Source of the DNA: Butyricicoccus intestinisimiae
Lineage (GTDB): Bacteria; Bacillota; Clostridia; Oscillospirales; Butyricicoccaceae
Reading direction: 5' to 3'
Assembly: GCF_018918345.1 (NCBI RefSeq)
Contig: NZ_JAHLQI010000001.1
Location: 558,001-622,000, forward strand
Length of the DNA: 64,000 nucleotides
Shown: piece by piece, positions 1-8,568 of the stretch
How positions within the stretch are numbered: the stretch's first letter is position 1
Layout: each line of letters begins with the position of its first letter
Position numbers and translations under genes: made by a program
The notes under the pieces: model-generated
The model's database searches: none
Seen by the model: only the letters and a program-made list of their open reading frames with translations
Told to the model about the DNA's origin: nothing

Positions 1-52
1 TGAACATGCACAGGCACAGCACGAGGGCAATCCATTTTTTCATACGTCTCAT
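1..52 (-). CDS. N-terminus of a probable secreted protein (partial)
   Basis: Only the first 17 codons lie in the window. They read MRRMKKWIALVLCLCMF, a charged start followed by a hydrophobic stretch, which is a typical signal-peptide or lipoprotein leader. A GGAAGGAG ribosome binding site lies upstream of the ATG at 52-50. It follows the LacI-type regulator in the same direction. A sugar-binding lipoprotein would fit that position, but nothing in the visible sequence proves it. Confidence 0.45.
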   Translation of the reverse strand, partial: MRRMKKWIALVLCLCMF

Positions 53-86
53 TTGGCGGATTTCTCCTTCCCATTTTTACAAAAGC

Positions 87-1088
87 TTAAAAATCTGTGG
101 TTTCCCTTCGAACCAGAAAACCATTGGCGTATACTTTGCTGCGTATCTCTCGATTTTTTAAGCGAAGCATCATAGAATCAATGATAATCTTGCAAAGGCG
201 TTCGCCACGGCTGTCGACAGTGGATAATTCCGGGTCACAGCAGACAGAGAGCTCAGAATTGTTGTATCCAATGATACTGATGTCGCGCGGTACGGACAAG
301 TTGCGCTTTTTTGCGTACTTGAGCGCGCCGATTGCCAGACCGTCTTCTGTTGCAAAGACTGCGTCAAACATCAAATCATTTCGCGAAAGAAGCAAATCAC
401 GGACGCGATCAATCCGGTTTTCTGCATATACGCACAACTTTTCGTTTACCGGCATGCCGGCATCACGAAGTGCCTGTTGATATCCTTTCAGCTTTTGATT
501 GGCACTGTACGAATGCGAATCACTCAGAAACAGAATGTCTTCTTTTCCTGTTTGAATCAGCTCCGTCACTGCCATGTGTGCCGCTTGGAAATCATTGCAC
601 AAGGCGCAATAAATATTTTCTCCGCGGATACAGCCATTCATCATAAAGACCGGCACCTGCTTTGCCGCTTCCCGAATGTACTCTACCTTCTCGGAATCCT
701 CATCATCCTCTGCATAGCTGGAACCGATGAGCACCAGTGCGTCAATTCTCTTCTGAAGAATGGAATTGACGGCGACCCGCCGCTCTTCGTCATCATAGCC
801 GCTGCAGTACAGGATGCAGTCATAACCGTACTCCTTGAGGTTTTGCTCCAAATAAGCGACCGCCCTCGCCATATAGGCATCTGCCACGTTCGGGCACATG
901 AGTCCGACCGTTTTCATAGAGTCCAAACCCAAGCCCCGCGCGAATACATTCGGTGTGTAGTTGTTTTCCTCCATCACCTTGCGTACACGCCGCTTGGTCT
1001 TTTCACTGACCATTGGACTGTCGTTTACCACTCTTGATACAGTAGCAATGGAAACGCCTGCGAGTTCTGCGATATCGTAAATATTCAT
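87..1088 (-). CDS. LacI-family transcriptional regulator, probably of the uxaAB operon
   Basis: A DNA-binding repressor of 333 residues, the normal LacI-family length. The N-terminus has the LacI helix-turn-helix (IYDIAELAGVSIATVSRVVN) followed by the hinge-helix region. The rest is a periplasmic-binding-protein-like effector domain with the typical run SIIGYNNSELS near residue 270. The ATG at 1088 is preferred because AGGAGG lies eight bases upstream; a TTG six bases earlier has poor spacing. The gene diverges from uxaA. Identical TGTAAG-N2-CTTACA palindromes lie just downstream of both promoters, so autoregulation and repression of uxaAB are likely. The effector is probably a hexuronate or one of its catabolites, which is inferred from the neighbours only. 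Confidence 0.9.
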   Translation of the reverse strand: MNIYDIAELAGVSIATVSRVVNDSPMVSEKTKRRVRKVMEENNYTPNVFARGLGLDSMKTVGLMCPNVADAYMARAVAYLEQNLKEYGYDCILYCSGYDDEERRVAVNSILQKRIDALVLIGSSYAEDDEDSEKVEYIREAAKQVPVFMMNGCIRGENIYCALCNDFQAAHMAVTELIQTGKEDILFLSDSHSYSANQKLKGYQQALRDAGMPVNEKLCVYAENRIDRVRDLLLSRNDLMFDAVFATEDGLAIGALKYAKKRNLSVPRDISIIGYNNSELSVCCDPELSTVDSRGERLCKIIIDSMMLRLKNREIRSKVYANGFLVRRETTDF

Positions 1089-1112
1089 TGTCAAAACCTC
1101 CGGAAATCGTTA

Positions 1113-1126
1113 TGTAAGCTCTTACA
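1113..1126. promoter_or_regulatory. LacI-type operator at the regulator gene
   Basis: The 14-bp sequence TGTAAGCTCTTACA has perfect 6-bp inverted arms around a two-base centre. It lies between the regulator's predicted -10 box and its start codon. The same 14 bases occur at 1279-1292, so this is probably the autoregulatory site. Confidence 0.75.
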
Positions 1127-1132
1127 ACATCA

Positions 1133-1161
1133 AGTTTACACGGTTTGGTCACACATGGCAA
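1133..1161 (-). promoter_or_regulatory. Promoter of the LacI-type regulator
   Basis: On the minus strand TTGCCA (1161-1156) and TAAACT (1138-1133) are separated by 17 bp, and the operator at 1113-1126 follows at once. This is a moderate match to a sigma-A promoter, supported by its position. Confidence 0.5.
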
Positions 1162-1246
1162 TGCACGTTTTTGCCAATAACATTCGGATTTTTTTGTATG
1201 CATTTCACAAAAACCATATTCCAAAAGAGAAATTTCAAAAAACGGG

Positions 1247-1275
1247 TTGACATTTTCCGGCAGCAAGCGTATCTT
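1247..1275 (+). promoter_or_regulatory. Promoter of uxaAB
   Basis: A perfect TTGACA (1247-1252) is followed after 17 bp by TATCTT (1270-1275). The operator at 1279-1292 would cover the transcription start, the classic arrangement for repression. The leader to the uxaA start codon is about 145 bases. Confidence 0.75.
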
Positions 1276-1278
1276 GAA

Positions 1279-1292
1279 TGTAAGCTCTTACA
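1279..1292. promoter_or_regulatory. LacI-type operator at uxaA
   Basis: TGTAAGCTCTTACA, identical to the copy at 1113-1126. It starts four bases after the predicted -10 box of the uxaA promoter, so a bound repressor would block initiation. The two copies are 166 bp apart, which could allow looping. Confidence 0.8.
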
Positions 1293-1425
1293 AAACCGGA
1301 ATTCGCAGACACACAACCCACATTTCGAAGAAACCGTAACTTTTCTAAAACGTTTATATCCCATACATATTATATACTGTTTTTGCAGTCTACGGCTTTC
1401 TCAGCAAAGAGGAGAGATACTCATC

Positions 1426-2907
1426 TTGAAAACATATTTAAAAATCCATCCGGATGACCTCGTTGCCGTCGCGCTGGCTCCGCTTTCTGCCGGAACCGTT
1501 GTCGAGATTCAAGACCAGACGGTAACATTAAAAGAGGACATCCCGCAGGGACACAAATTCGCACTTGCCGATATCCGTGCCGGAAAGCCTGTTATCAAGT
1601 ATGGTTCTCCAATCGGAGTTGCAAAAGAGGACATCCCATGCGGTGCATGGGTACACACACACAATATAAAGACAGGTCTGGGGGATCTTCTTACGTACAC
1701 CTACGAGTCAAACGGCATGCCGGTGACCCCGACGAATGAACTGTATTTTCAGGGCTATCGTCGCGCGGACGGCAAGGTTGGTGTTCGCAACGAGATCTGG
1801 ATTATTCCGACGGTCGGCTGCGTGAACAATGTTGCCGGCGCCATTGAGCGCCGCGCACAGGCACTGAAGACCGACAACATCGACAGCATCGCCGCCTTCC
1901 CGCATCCGTATGGCTGCTCTCAGATGGGCGACGATCAGGAAAACACCAGAAAGATTCTCGCAGATTTGATTCAGCATCCGAACGCCGGCGGCGTACTTGT
2001 CTTGGGTCTCGGCTGTGAAAACAGCAACATCGACGTACTCAAGCCGTACATCGGCGACTATGATGAAAAGCGCGTCAAGTTCCTCGTCTGTCAGGAGTCT
2101 GAGGACGAAGTGGAAGATGCACTCAAGCTCATCGAGGAGCTGGTTCAGTATGCAGACGGCTTCACGCGTGAACCGATCAGCTGCAGCGAACTGGTGATCG
2201 GCATGAAGTGCGGCGGTTCGGACGGTCTGTCCGGCATCACTGCCAATCCGACTGTCGGCGGCTTTTCCGACCTGCTCATCTCCAAGGGCGGCACCACCAT
2301 CCTGACCGAAGTGCCGGAAATGTTCGGCGCAGAGACCATTCTGATGAATCGCTGTGAAAATGAAAAGATTTTTTCCGAAACCGTCGATCTCATCAACGAT
2401 TTCAAGAACTATTTCAAGCGTCACGACCAGACAATCTACGAGAATCCATCTCCCGGCAATAAAAAGGGCGGCATCTCCACACTGGAGGACAAGTCCTTGG
2501 GCTGCACACAGAAGTCTGGCAGTGCACCGGTTGTAGACGTTCTGCCGTATGGCGAGCGGGTAAAGACGCACGGTCTCAATCTGCTCAGCGCACCAGGCAA
2601 CGACTTGGTTGCTTCTACTGCACTGGCTGCTGCCGGCGCGCACATCGTATTGTTCACTACAGGCCGCGGCACCCCATTCGCCTCCCCTGTTCCGACTATG
2701 AAAATCTCCAGTAACTCCGCGCTGGCATCCAAGAAAAACAACTGGATTGACTTTAACTGCGGCGTGCTGACAGAGGACACAACGTTGGAGCAGCTCAGTG
2801 AACAGCTGTTTGACTATGTATTGGAAGTTGCTTCCGGCAGTCCGGTAAAATCCGAACAGGCTGGATTCCACGACATGGCAATCTTTAAGCAGGGCGTTAC
2901 TCTGTAA
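1426..2907 (+). CDS. uxaA: Altronate dehydratase UxaA
   Basis: Converts D-altronate to 2-keto-3-deoxygluconate in galacturonate catabolism (family knowledge). From the TTG at 1426 the protein has 493 residues, close to the usual length of about 495. The N-terminal part (KIHPDDLVAVALAPLSAG and following) is the small SAF-like domain. The C-terminal part is the altronate/galactarate dehydratase domain, with GCVNNVAGAIERR, PYGCSQMGDD and GLGCENSN. The TTG start is chosen because AGAGGAGAG lies just before it; an in-frame ORF extends upstream, but it crosses the promoter and operator. The start forms an operon with uxaB 37 bp downstream. Confidence 0.93.
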   Translation: MKTYLKIHPDDLVAVALAPLSAGTVVEIQDQTVTLKEDIPQGHKFALADIRAGKPVIKYGSPIGVAKEDIPCGAWVHTHNIKTGLGDLLTYTYESNGMPVTPTNELYFQGYRRADGKVGVRNEIWIIPTVGCVNNVAGAIERRAQALKTDNIDSIAAFPHPYGCSQMGDDQENTRKILADLIQHPNAGGVLVLGLGCENSNIDVLKPYIGDYDEKRVKFLVCQESEDEVEDALKLIEELVQYADGFTREPISCSELVIGMKCGGSDGLSGITANPTVGGFSDLLISKGGTTILTEVPEMFGAETILMNRCENEKIFSETVDLINDFKNYFKRHDQTIYENPSPGNKKGGISTLEDKSLGCTQKSGSAPVVDVLPYGERVKTHGLNLLSAPGNDLVASTALAAAGAHIVLFTTGRGTPFASPVPTMKISSNSALASKKNNWIDFNCGVLTEDTTLEQLSEQLFDYVLEVASGSPVKSEQAGFHDMAIFKQGVTL

Positions 2908-2944
2908 AAAAGTAGTAAGAAAAATAGAAAGAGAGGAAATTATT

Positions 2945-4447
2945 ATGAACCATCTGTCTTATGAGACTTTAAAGCAATCTGGATATGACGGATATGTGCT
3001 GAAAGATGCACCGGAACGCATTTTGCAGTTCGGCGAAGGCAATTTCATGCGTGCATTCGTAGATTACTTCATTGATATGATGAACGAACACGCAGGCTTC
3101 AACTCCAAAGTTGTTCTGGTGCAGCCGATTGCCACCCCACCGGGAGCATTTGATCTGGCAAAGGTCATCAACGATCAGGACGGTCTGTACACGCTGTATC
3201 TCCGCGGCTTTGAGAACGGCGAAGAAATTAACCAGAAGCGCGTCATTTCCTGCGTGAGCCGCTGCCTGAACAGCTATGCGGATTATGAGGCTGTTATGGC
3301 ATGTGCGGATAATCCGGAGCTGCGTTTCATCACCTGCAACACCACCGAGGCCGGTATCGCTTATGATGAATCCTGCCAGTTCACCGAAACGCCTCCGTCC
3401 ACCTATCCGGCCAAGCTGACGCAGTTCCTGTATCGCCGCTTCCAGAAGTTCGGCACGCAGCCGGGCAAGGGATTTATCATCCTCGCCTGCGAGCTGATTG
3501 ACGATAACGGCAAGGAACTGGAAAAGTGCGTTCTGCGCTACGCTCGTCAGTGGAATCTGGGCGACGATTTCATCGCATGGATTGAAAAGGAAAACACCTT
3601 CTGCTCCACGCTGGTAGACCGCATCGTAACTGGTTATCCGCGTGCAGAAGCTGACAAGATTAACGAAGAAAACGGCTATATCGATCAGGTTCTGGACACC
3701 GGCGAAATCTTTGGCTTCTGGGTCATCGAGGGTCCGCAGTCCATTCATGACGAAATCCCGTTTGCAAAAGCTGGTCTGCCGGTTCTGATTACCGACAACC
3801 ACAAGCCATACAAGCAGCGCAAGGTTCGCATCCTCAACGGTGCACATACTTCCATGGTACTCGGTGCGTACTTGGCTGGTCAGGACATTGTCCGCGACTG
3901 CATGCACGATGATGTCATCTGTGGTTTTATGAACAAGACCATCTATGACGAAATCATTCCGACACTGACTCTGCCGGAAGATGAATTGAAGGACTTTGCA
4001 CACGCTGTTACCGAGCGTTTCAAGAACCCGTTTATTGACCATGCTCTGCTGGCAATCTCGCTGAATTCCACATCCAAGTGGAAGGCTCGCGTCATGCCGT
4101 CCTTCCTCGGTTATGTAAAGAACACAGGCACCCTGCCGAAGTGCATCACCGCTTCGTTTGCCTTCTACATTGCTTTCTATCATGGTTCCCGCCTGGAAAA
4201 CGAGGGTCTGATCGGCAAGCGTGCCAAGGGCAATGAGTATACCATCAAGGATGACCAGAGCATTCTGGAATTCTATGAGGCACACAAGGATGACAACAAC
4301 GCAGCACTGGCACACGCTGTCATGACCAACACCGATTTCTGGGGTCAGGATCTGACAGAAGTTCCAGGCTTCGAGCAGGCTGTTGTTGCTTACCTTGACG
4401 AGATTGATGCCAAGGGAACCTACGAAGTGATGAAGGAACTGCTGTAA
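2945..4447 (+). CDS. uxaB: Tagaturonate reductase (altronate oxidoreductase) UxaB
   Basis: NAD-dependent reduction of D-tagaturonate to D-altronate, the step before UxaA (family knowledge). The 500-residue protein belongs to the mannitol dehydrogenase family. It has an N-terminal nucleotide-binding region (ILQFGEGNFMRAFVDYFID) and a C-terminal catalytic region with DNHKPYKQRKVRILNGAHT, which contains the family's K-x-R-x-L-N-G-x-H motif. AGAGAGGAAA lies just upstream of the ATG. It is the last gene of the operon; stem-loops begin about 85 bp downstream. The isomerase UxaC and the KDG kinase and aldolase are not in the window. Confidence 0.92.
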   Translation: MNHLSYETLKQSGYDGYVLKDAPERILQFGEGNFMRAFVDYFIDMMNEHAGFNSKVVLVQPIATPPGAFDLAKVINDQDGLYTLYLRGFENGEEINQKRVISCVSRCLNSYADYEAVMACADNPELRFITCNTTEAGIAYDESCQFTETPPSTYPAKLTQFLYRRFQKFGTQPGKGFIILACELIDDNGKELEKCVLRYARQWNLGDDFIAWIEKENTFCSTLVDRIVTGYPRAEADKINEENGYIDQVLDTGEIFGFWVIEGPQSIHDEIPFAKAGLPVLITDNHKPYKQRKVRILNGAHTSMVLGAYLAGQDIVRDCMHDDVICGFMNKTIYDEIIPTLTLPEDELKDFAHAVTERFKNPFIDHALLAISLNSTSKWKARVMPSFLGYVKNTGTLPKCITASFAFYIAFYHGSRLENEGLIGKRAKGNEYTIKDDQSILEFYEAHKDDNNAALAHAVMTNTDFWGQDLTEVPGFEQAVVAYLDEIDAKGTYEVMKELL

Positions 4448-4532
4448 TCATCCGTTCTCTGACCGTCACACTTCTCACAATTTCACTCAATTTTACTAAT
4501 ACCTACCTTATTTTTTAACTTTCCTCATTGAG

Positions 4533-4571
4533 CCCCATGCGGTCGATTTTCTTTCCTCCGGCCGCATGGGG
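4533..4571. repeat. Large stem-loop 1 of three downstream of uxaB
   Basis: The arms CCCCATGCGG (4533-4542) and CCGCATGGGG (4562-4571) form a perfect 10-bp GC-rich stem with a 19-base pyrimidine-rich loop. It is the first of three similar hairpins. No T-run follows directly. The same stem and flanks recur at 4746-4783. Confidence 0.75.
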
Positions 4572-4642
4572 AACACACCAAACCGGTATTATTCATATCT
4601 TACAGATACCATCTATTTTTCATTTTCCTTATTGTATTTCTA

Positions 4643-4676
4643 CCGTGCGAGCGGATTCCTTTCCCCGTTCGCACGG
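4643..4676. repeat. Large stem-loop 2 downstream of uxaB
   Basis: CCGTGCGAGCGG (4643-4654) pairs with CCGTTCGCACGG (4665-4676), 12 bp with one G-U, around the loop ATTCCTTTCC. The stem sequence differs from hairpins 1 and 3 but the loop is similar, so this may be a compensatory variant of the same structure. Confidence 0.65.
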
Positions 4677-4745
4677 CGGAAATACCACAAGGTATGCATC
4701 CAATTTTCACTATACCTACCTTATTTTTTAACTCTCCTTATTGAG

Positions 4746-4783
4746 CCCCATGCGGCTGACTTCCTTTCTCCGGCCGCATGGGG
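4746..4783. repeat. Large stem-loop 3 downstream of uxaB
   Basis: CCCCATGCGGC (4746-4756) pairs perfectly with GCCGCATGGGG (4773-4783). Stem and flanks (ATTGAG before, AACACA after) closely match hairpin 1, 213 bp upstream. The 5' context TACCTTATTTTTTAACT is also duplicated, so a unit of about 80 bp is repeated. Confidence 0.75.
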
Positions 4784-4830
4784 GAACACACATCAAATTG
4801 CTAACATCCATATCTAATTCTCTTATTCAA

Positions 4831-4866
4831 AAGTCCGCAGCCATATTCTCCTTTGGCTGCGGACTT
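4831..4866. terminator. Terminator between uxaB and the convergent operon
   Basis: AAGTCCGCAGCC (4831-4842) and GGCTGCGGACTT (4855-4866) form a perfect 12-bp stem. On the minus strand the stem ends in a TTTT run, so it should stop the operon whose last gene ends at 4881. It may also work for uxaB read-through. Confidence 0.85.
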
Positions 4867-4880
4867 TGTTATATGCTATT

Positions 4881-5627
4881 TTATTGTTCTTCCGGATCAA
4901 GCAAATCTGCTTCCCACTCCGTGCGAATGCGCTGATACAAACTGTTCCAGCTCTGGGACTCGCGGATATTGGATATTTTAATTTTATCCTGTTTATCGGT
5001 AATCGTCCATGCACGGAATACTTTTGGCGGTTTGAGGTACAAGGCGGTTTCTTTGGTGCGTTTTGATGTAATCGGCAGCGTTTTCACGGAAGTCTTGTGC
5101 GCATATGGATAAAACACAATGCCATCCGCTTGATATTGTCCTGACTCTATGCCGCAAAAGGCGACCGCATGCGGTTCCAATGCAGCTTTATTTTCTTCCA
5201 CACACAGATCAACCGCCTGCATCAACGCGTTCTCTTGCTGCCGTGCTCCGCGTAAAATCTCCTGCGTCTGCTCTCCCTCCAAATTCCAAGAAAAGGATTT
5301 TTCCGAGGCGAAATAAGCTGCATAATCCGAAGTCTGGAACATCTTGACAAGCACTGCAATCAGCTCCGGCAGATAATACCAAATGTGTCGCTGTGCGGCG
5401 TCAAATGCCATGCCCAGAAAATGCAGTTTTTTTGTCTTTTCATCCCGTTCCACGCGCGCCAAGATGTTTTTTTCTTTCAAACACAGAAAAAATATATCGT
5501 TTTCTCCGCCGTGGCAATCGGCTCGCGTCAGCAGCTCGCGCAGTCCTGCACGCTCTTTATCCTGCATCCAAATAATTTCAGATTTGGAATCAAAGCGGAA
5601 GAAGCTTCCTTCTGCTTGCTTGGTCAT
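4881..5627 (-). CDS. Uncharacterised protein, last gene of the GTPase-like operon
   Basis: I do not recognise a family. The 248-residue protein looks soluble, with no signal peptide or membrane segment, and has an acidic C-terminus (LLDPEEQ). Start choice: GGAGGGAAG lies before the ATG at 5627, which overlaps the stop of the upstream gene as ATGA, so translation is probably coupled. An ATG 15 bases upstream would sit on the ribosome binding site. It is fourth and last in the operon with the YARHG membrane protein and the P-loop protein. Its job is probably tied to that GTPase-like protein, which is inferred from coupling alone. Confidence 0.8.
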   Translation of the reverse strand: MTKQAEGSFFRFDSKSEIIWMQDKERAGLRELLTRADCHGGENDIFFLCLKEKNILARVERDEKTKKLHFLGMAFDAAQRHIWYYLPELIAVLVKMFQTSDYAAYFASEKSFSWNLEGEQTQEILRGARQQENALMQAVDLCVEENKAALEPHAVAFCGIESGQYQADGIVFYPYAHKTSVKTLPITSKRTKETALYLKPPKVFRAWTITDKQDKIKISNIRESQSWNSLYQRIRTEWEADLLDPEEQ

Positions 5628-6388
5628 GGTGCTTCCCTCCATCCCTGTTCTTCCATATAATCGCGCAGCGTCTGCGCAGCCTGCTGCATTTTTTTGACCG
5701 GATATCCGTTTTGCGTCATCGCAATGTATTCACTGCGCACCATGCTCTGCTTTCCATGCTTGCAGTCTACTGCTTCCATCCACGCCTGTCTTTCCGTCTT
5801 TTCGATATGACAGATAATCTTATACTCCTGCTGCCTCTGTGCCGGCTGCCAGACCGTTCTCCCGTGATATGTCAGCGGCTGTGCGAGCTGGATGCCGTTT
5901 TGTCCGATTGTAAAGCAGCAAATGGTATCTGATTTTGCAATCATATCGCGCGGCGATACGATTCCGGACAAGGTATCCGGCACAAAATCCATGACAGACT
6001 GTATCGCTTGTTCCGGTGTCAGCATGGCAACGTGTTCATCCTGTATAACCTGTGTGTACCAGCTGTCCGGCTTATTCCACAGTCCTGTCGCAAGCGTGAT
6101 TACAGTTTCCCATTCTCTGCGCATGTCGGCACACGAACCGTACAAGCCCTCTGCGCACCGAATATCTCTGCCGTACTGATCCTGCTGTCCTGTCAGCAAA
6201 ATGCGGAACAGCAGCACATCCTTTGCCGTCACGACAGCATAGACGGTTGGATTGATGCTGCCATTTTGTGCTTCCAATCGCTTTTGACGAAAGCACTGCA
6301 TGGCCTGCTCTGACATCTGCGGAAGCGGCGCCATGTTTCGGTAGTCCGAAAACTTTGTTCGGCTGTTAAACACCGTATACCATTTCAT
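5624..6388 (-). CDS. Uncharacterised protein, third gene of the GTPase-like operon
   Basis: A 254-residue soluble protein of no recognised family. It starts MKWYTVFNSRTKFSDYRN and has an internal segment GQQDQYGRDIRCAEGLYGSC. An AGAAGGGA site lies upstream of the ATG at 6388. The gap to the P-loop gene upstream is 18 bp, and its stop overlaps the next start by four bases. This tight packing argues for a complex with the GTPase-like protein and the 248-residue protein. I looked for the GTPase-associated (GAP1-type) domains known from bacterial conflict systems and could not identify them by eye. Confidence 0.8.
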   Translation of the reverse strand: MKWYTVFNSRTKFSDYRNMAPLPQMSEQAMQCFRQKRLEAQNGSINPTVYAVVTAKDVLLFRILLTGQQDQYGRDIRCAEGLYGSCADMRREWETVITLATGLWNKPDSWYTQVIQDEHVAMLTPEQAIQSVMDFVPDTLSGIVSPRDMIAKSDTICCFTIGQNGIQLAQPLTYHGRTVWQPAQRQQEYKIICHIEKTERQAWMEAVDCKHGKQSMVRSEYIAMTQNGYPVKKMQQAAQTLRDYMEEQGWREAP

Positions 6389-6406
6389 AGATTCGCGTCC
6401 CTTCTC

Positions 6407-7594
6407 TCACAAGTGAAACCATGATTTGACCTTGGATTTGACATCACGCATCGTGGTAATCAAATCGTCTTGATTGCGCAACTCCGGCGCGTTTTCATAT
6501 GAACGCTCAAAAAACGGATTGGAGCGTTCGTGCAGAATATAGCTGCCATTGGGTGCATTGAGCAGGTGTTCAAGATGATCCTGCAAATACTGCGCGGTTT
6601 CCCGATACAGCTTCCATTTGGCTTCCTGTTCCTTGCGGCTGATTTTGTCCACAGCGGCGCGCTGTTCCCGATTGAGCTCCTCTGTTCTGTGTGTTTCTGC
6701 GCTGTCATCTATTTTATTCGTCGCGCGGTACTGTAATTCAGACATTAAGCCGTACAAAAACGCCAAATCAAATCCATACGGCTGCATGCCGCAATTGGGA
6801 TCAAGTGAGGACTCATATCTGCCAAAATCCTCCCGCCGCGTATAGGAATTTCCATTGCCGCAGGCAGACGTCGGCACAATGGCGAACGGCCAATTGTTTT
6901 GCTCACACACGCGCACAATGGGGCTAAATACCGTTGCGGCACGCGCCATCAATCCTTGGAAATCATCTGCCGCAAGTTGTTCCGGTATCAAATTGGAATC
7001 ACATTTTGTCAGCATCAGAATGACCGTGCGCTGCCGCCGCGTAAATTCGCTGTCTTCGGTTTCCACATAGCTCATGAAAATATCGTCAATATCTCTGGCA
7101 AGCGCTTCCTCAATCTTGTCCAACGAGCCATTCGGCCCAGCCTGTTCGGAAAGAATGTTGGCATCTGCCAGCAGCATCAAAACATCCGAGCTTAAAATTG
7201 CGTTCATGAGATTTTCTGCATTCATTCTGCGCTCATAGTCGACATCATCGCGCATACCGCTCGCGATGGTCTTTACAATGCCGCCCGCATAGTCGCGGAT
7301 TGGCGCGTTCAAAATCGGCCATGTCGGCAGTCCCTGCCGATAGCCGACACACAGCGCAAGCGGCAGCTCCCACACGCCTTCTGTGCCGGAGCAGGTAAAC
7401 TGATCCCGCGTTTCCGGCGCATAATTGCGAATGAAATGTGTATTTTGCAGCTTTTCCTGTACGGTTTTTCCGGTTGCTGTCAAGTAGACCTTGTGATCGG
7501 ATTTATCTCGCTCCATCATATAAAAAAGCGATTTGCATGCGTGCGTCTTACCTGTACCGGACAGACCCAGCATCGTAAATGTAATACTGCTCAT
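6407..7594 (-). CDS. P-loop GTPase-like protein (possible DO-GTPase type)
   Basis: A 395-residue nucleoside-triphosphate-binding protein. The Walker A motif GLSGTGKT lies at residues 9-16. A hydrophobic strand ending in a GTPase-like specificity motif (VILMLTKCD, near residue 200) is followed by a later strand ending PTSAC, as in the G5 region of GTPases. An aspartate-containing strand (DYAGG, near 110) could be the G3 switch. The C-terminus is charged and probably helical. The layout resembles the double-GTPase proteins described in bacterial conflict operons, but that assignment is tentative. It lies between the YARHG membrane protein and two orphan genes, with a good AAAGGGG ribosome binding site. 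Confidence 0.7.
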   Translation of the reverse strand: MSSITFTMLGLSGTGKTHACKSLFYMMERDKSDHKVYLTATGKTVQEKLQNTHFIRNYAPETRDQFTCSGTEGVWELPLALCVGYRQGLPTWPILNAPIRDYAGGIVKTIASGMRDDVDYERRMNAENLMNAILSSDVLMLLADANILSEQAGPNGSLDKIEEALARDIDDIFMSYVETEDSEFTRRQRTVILMLTKCDSNLIPEQLAADDFQGLMARAATVFSPIVRVCEQNNWPFAIVPTSACGNGNSYTRREDFGRYESSLDPNCGMQPYGFDLAFLYGLMSELQYRATNKIDDSAETHRTEELNREQRAAVDKISRKEQEAKWKLYRETAQYLQDHLEHLLNAPNGSYILHERSNPFFERSYENAPELRNQDDLITTMRDVKSKVKSWFHL

Positions 7595-7614
7595 TGTTTA
7601 TCCCCTTTGCGTTG

Positions 7615-8505
7615 TCACGTTCTATGCTGTGCGAGAAAATTCACGTTATATTTCTCCACATCAGAAAAGTTTGCCTGTGCCTCCGCTGTAGTCGATACAG
7701 TAGGATGATACCAGCTTTTTTGCAGGAAATATTCCTGTATTGAAGGATTGGAGGCAAAATCATAGCCATTTTTCGCATAAATTTCGTTGATTGCCAGCTG
7801 AATGGTTTCTTGATCCATTCCCGCAACATCTTTTTCTGTCAGCCTGCGGACGCCGGACGCAGGCAAAACATACCGTTTGCTTCCCAATTGCAAGCTGGGC
7901 AGTTCCGGCAAATCAGGCAAATCCGGCATCAGCTCCTTCCAGTAGGCTTGTACGCCGGGCAGTCCGTCGGATACATCGTATCCATAGGCAAGCTGTGCTG
8001 CGCCGAGTTTCTGATTCCAATTGCTGATGCGCGGCACAGCCTGTAATCCAATCGACAGCGCAACCGCCGCGATGACGCACAACAGAACATGCAGATTGCG
8101 CCGATTTTTCTGTTTGCGCAGCGGCACATCATATGTTGTGACAATCAAATCGCCGCTAACAAGATTGCGATAGGTTCTAACCTTTTTCTCTCGGTCATCC
8201 CGCATCAGCATGACATTTTCCGTATCATCCAGCAGCATCTGCGAAAAATTTTCCGGCGCAATGGCAAAGCGTTCCCACAAAATATCTTTGCGTTTCCAGC
8301 TTCCAAAATTCTGATATGCCTTGTACAGCATCAGATACAGCAGGATAACAAACAGCCACGAACCATACGTTTGCACCAGAGCATAAATCCAGTGATATTT
8401 GATTCCCAGCCAAGCAATGCCGTCAAAGCAAAGCGCCGCAATTCCCAAAGAGGCACAGAGGCGCACCACATGCGCCAGCAGTTTTCTTATATATGTTGAC
8501 CCCAC
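7615..8505 (-). CDS. Membrane protein with a C-terminal YARHG domain
   Basis: First gene of the four-gene operon, 296 residues. Two hydrophobic segments lie near residues 15-60 (LCASLGIAALCFDGIAWLG; WLFVILLYLMLY) and a third near 135-155 (VLLCVIAAVALSIGLQAV). The last 75 residues match the YARHG pattern: AINEIYAKNGYDF, then YFLQKSWYHP and EKYNVNFL. YARHG domains are usually extracellular. The middle part between the membrane segments is probably cytoplasmic. The start is a GTG with AAAGGAG 13 bases upstream, a slightly long spacing, so the exact start is uncertain. Confidence 0.8.
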   Translation of the reverse strand: MGSTYIRKLLAHVVRLCASLGIAALCFDGIAWLGIKYHWIYALVQTYGSWLFVILLYLMLYKAYQNFGSWKRKDILWERFAIAPENFSQMLLDDTENVMLMRDDREKKVRTYRNLVSGDLIVTTYDVPLRKQKNRRNLHVLLCVIAAVALSIGLQAVPRISNWNQKLGAAQLAYGYDVSDGLPGVQAYWKELMPDLPDLPELPSLQLGSKRYVLPASGVRRLTEKDVAGMDQETIQLAINEIYAKNGYDFASNPSIQEYFLQKSWYHPTVSTTAEAQANFSDVEKYNVNFLAQHRT

Positions 8506-8568
8506 GGAATACCAAATTCTCCTTTCTGCTTCTTTTACCCCGAGTTTTATGTGAGAATTGTCGTTTTT

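Noticed and set aside
1171-1425. N-terminal extension of UxaA
   Set aside because: The extension crosses the promoter and operator, and a good ribosome binding site precedes the TTG at 1426, which gives the family length.
1708-2871. Long minus-strand frame across uxaA
   Set aside because: Antisense to a textbook uxaA; no ribosome binding site or motif.
2969-4315. Long minus-strand frame across uxaB
   Set aside because: Antisense to uxaB; composition is that of a shadow frame.
5624-6388. GAP1-type GTPase-associated domain in the 254-residue protein
   Set aside because: I looked for the characteristic motifs and could not find them; left as unknown.
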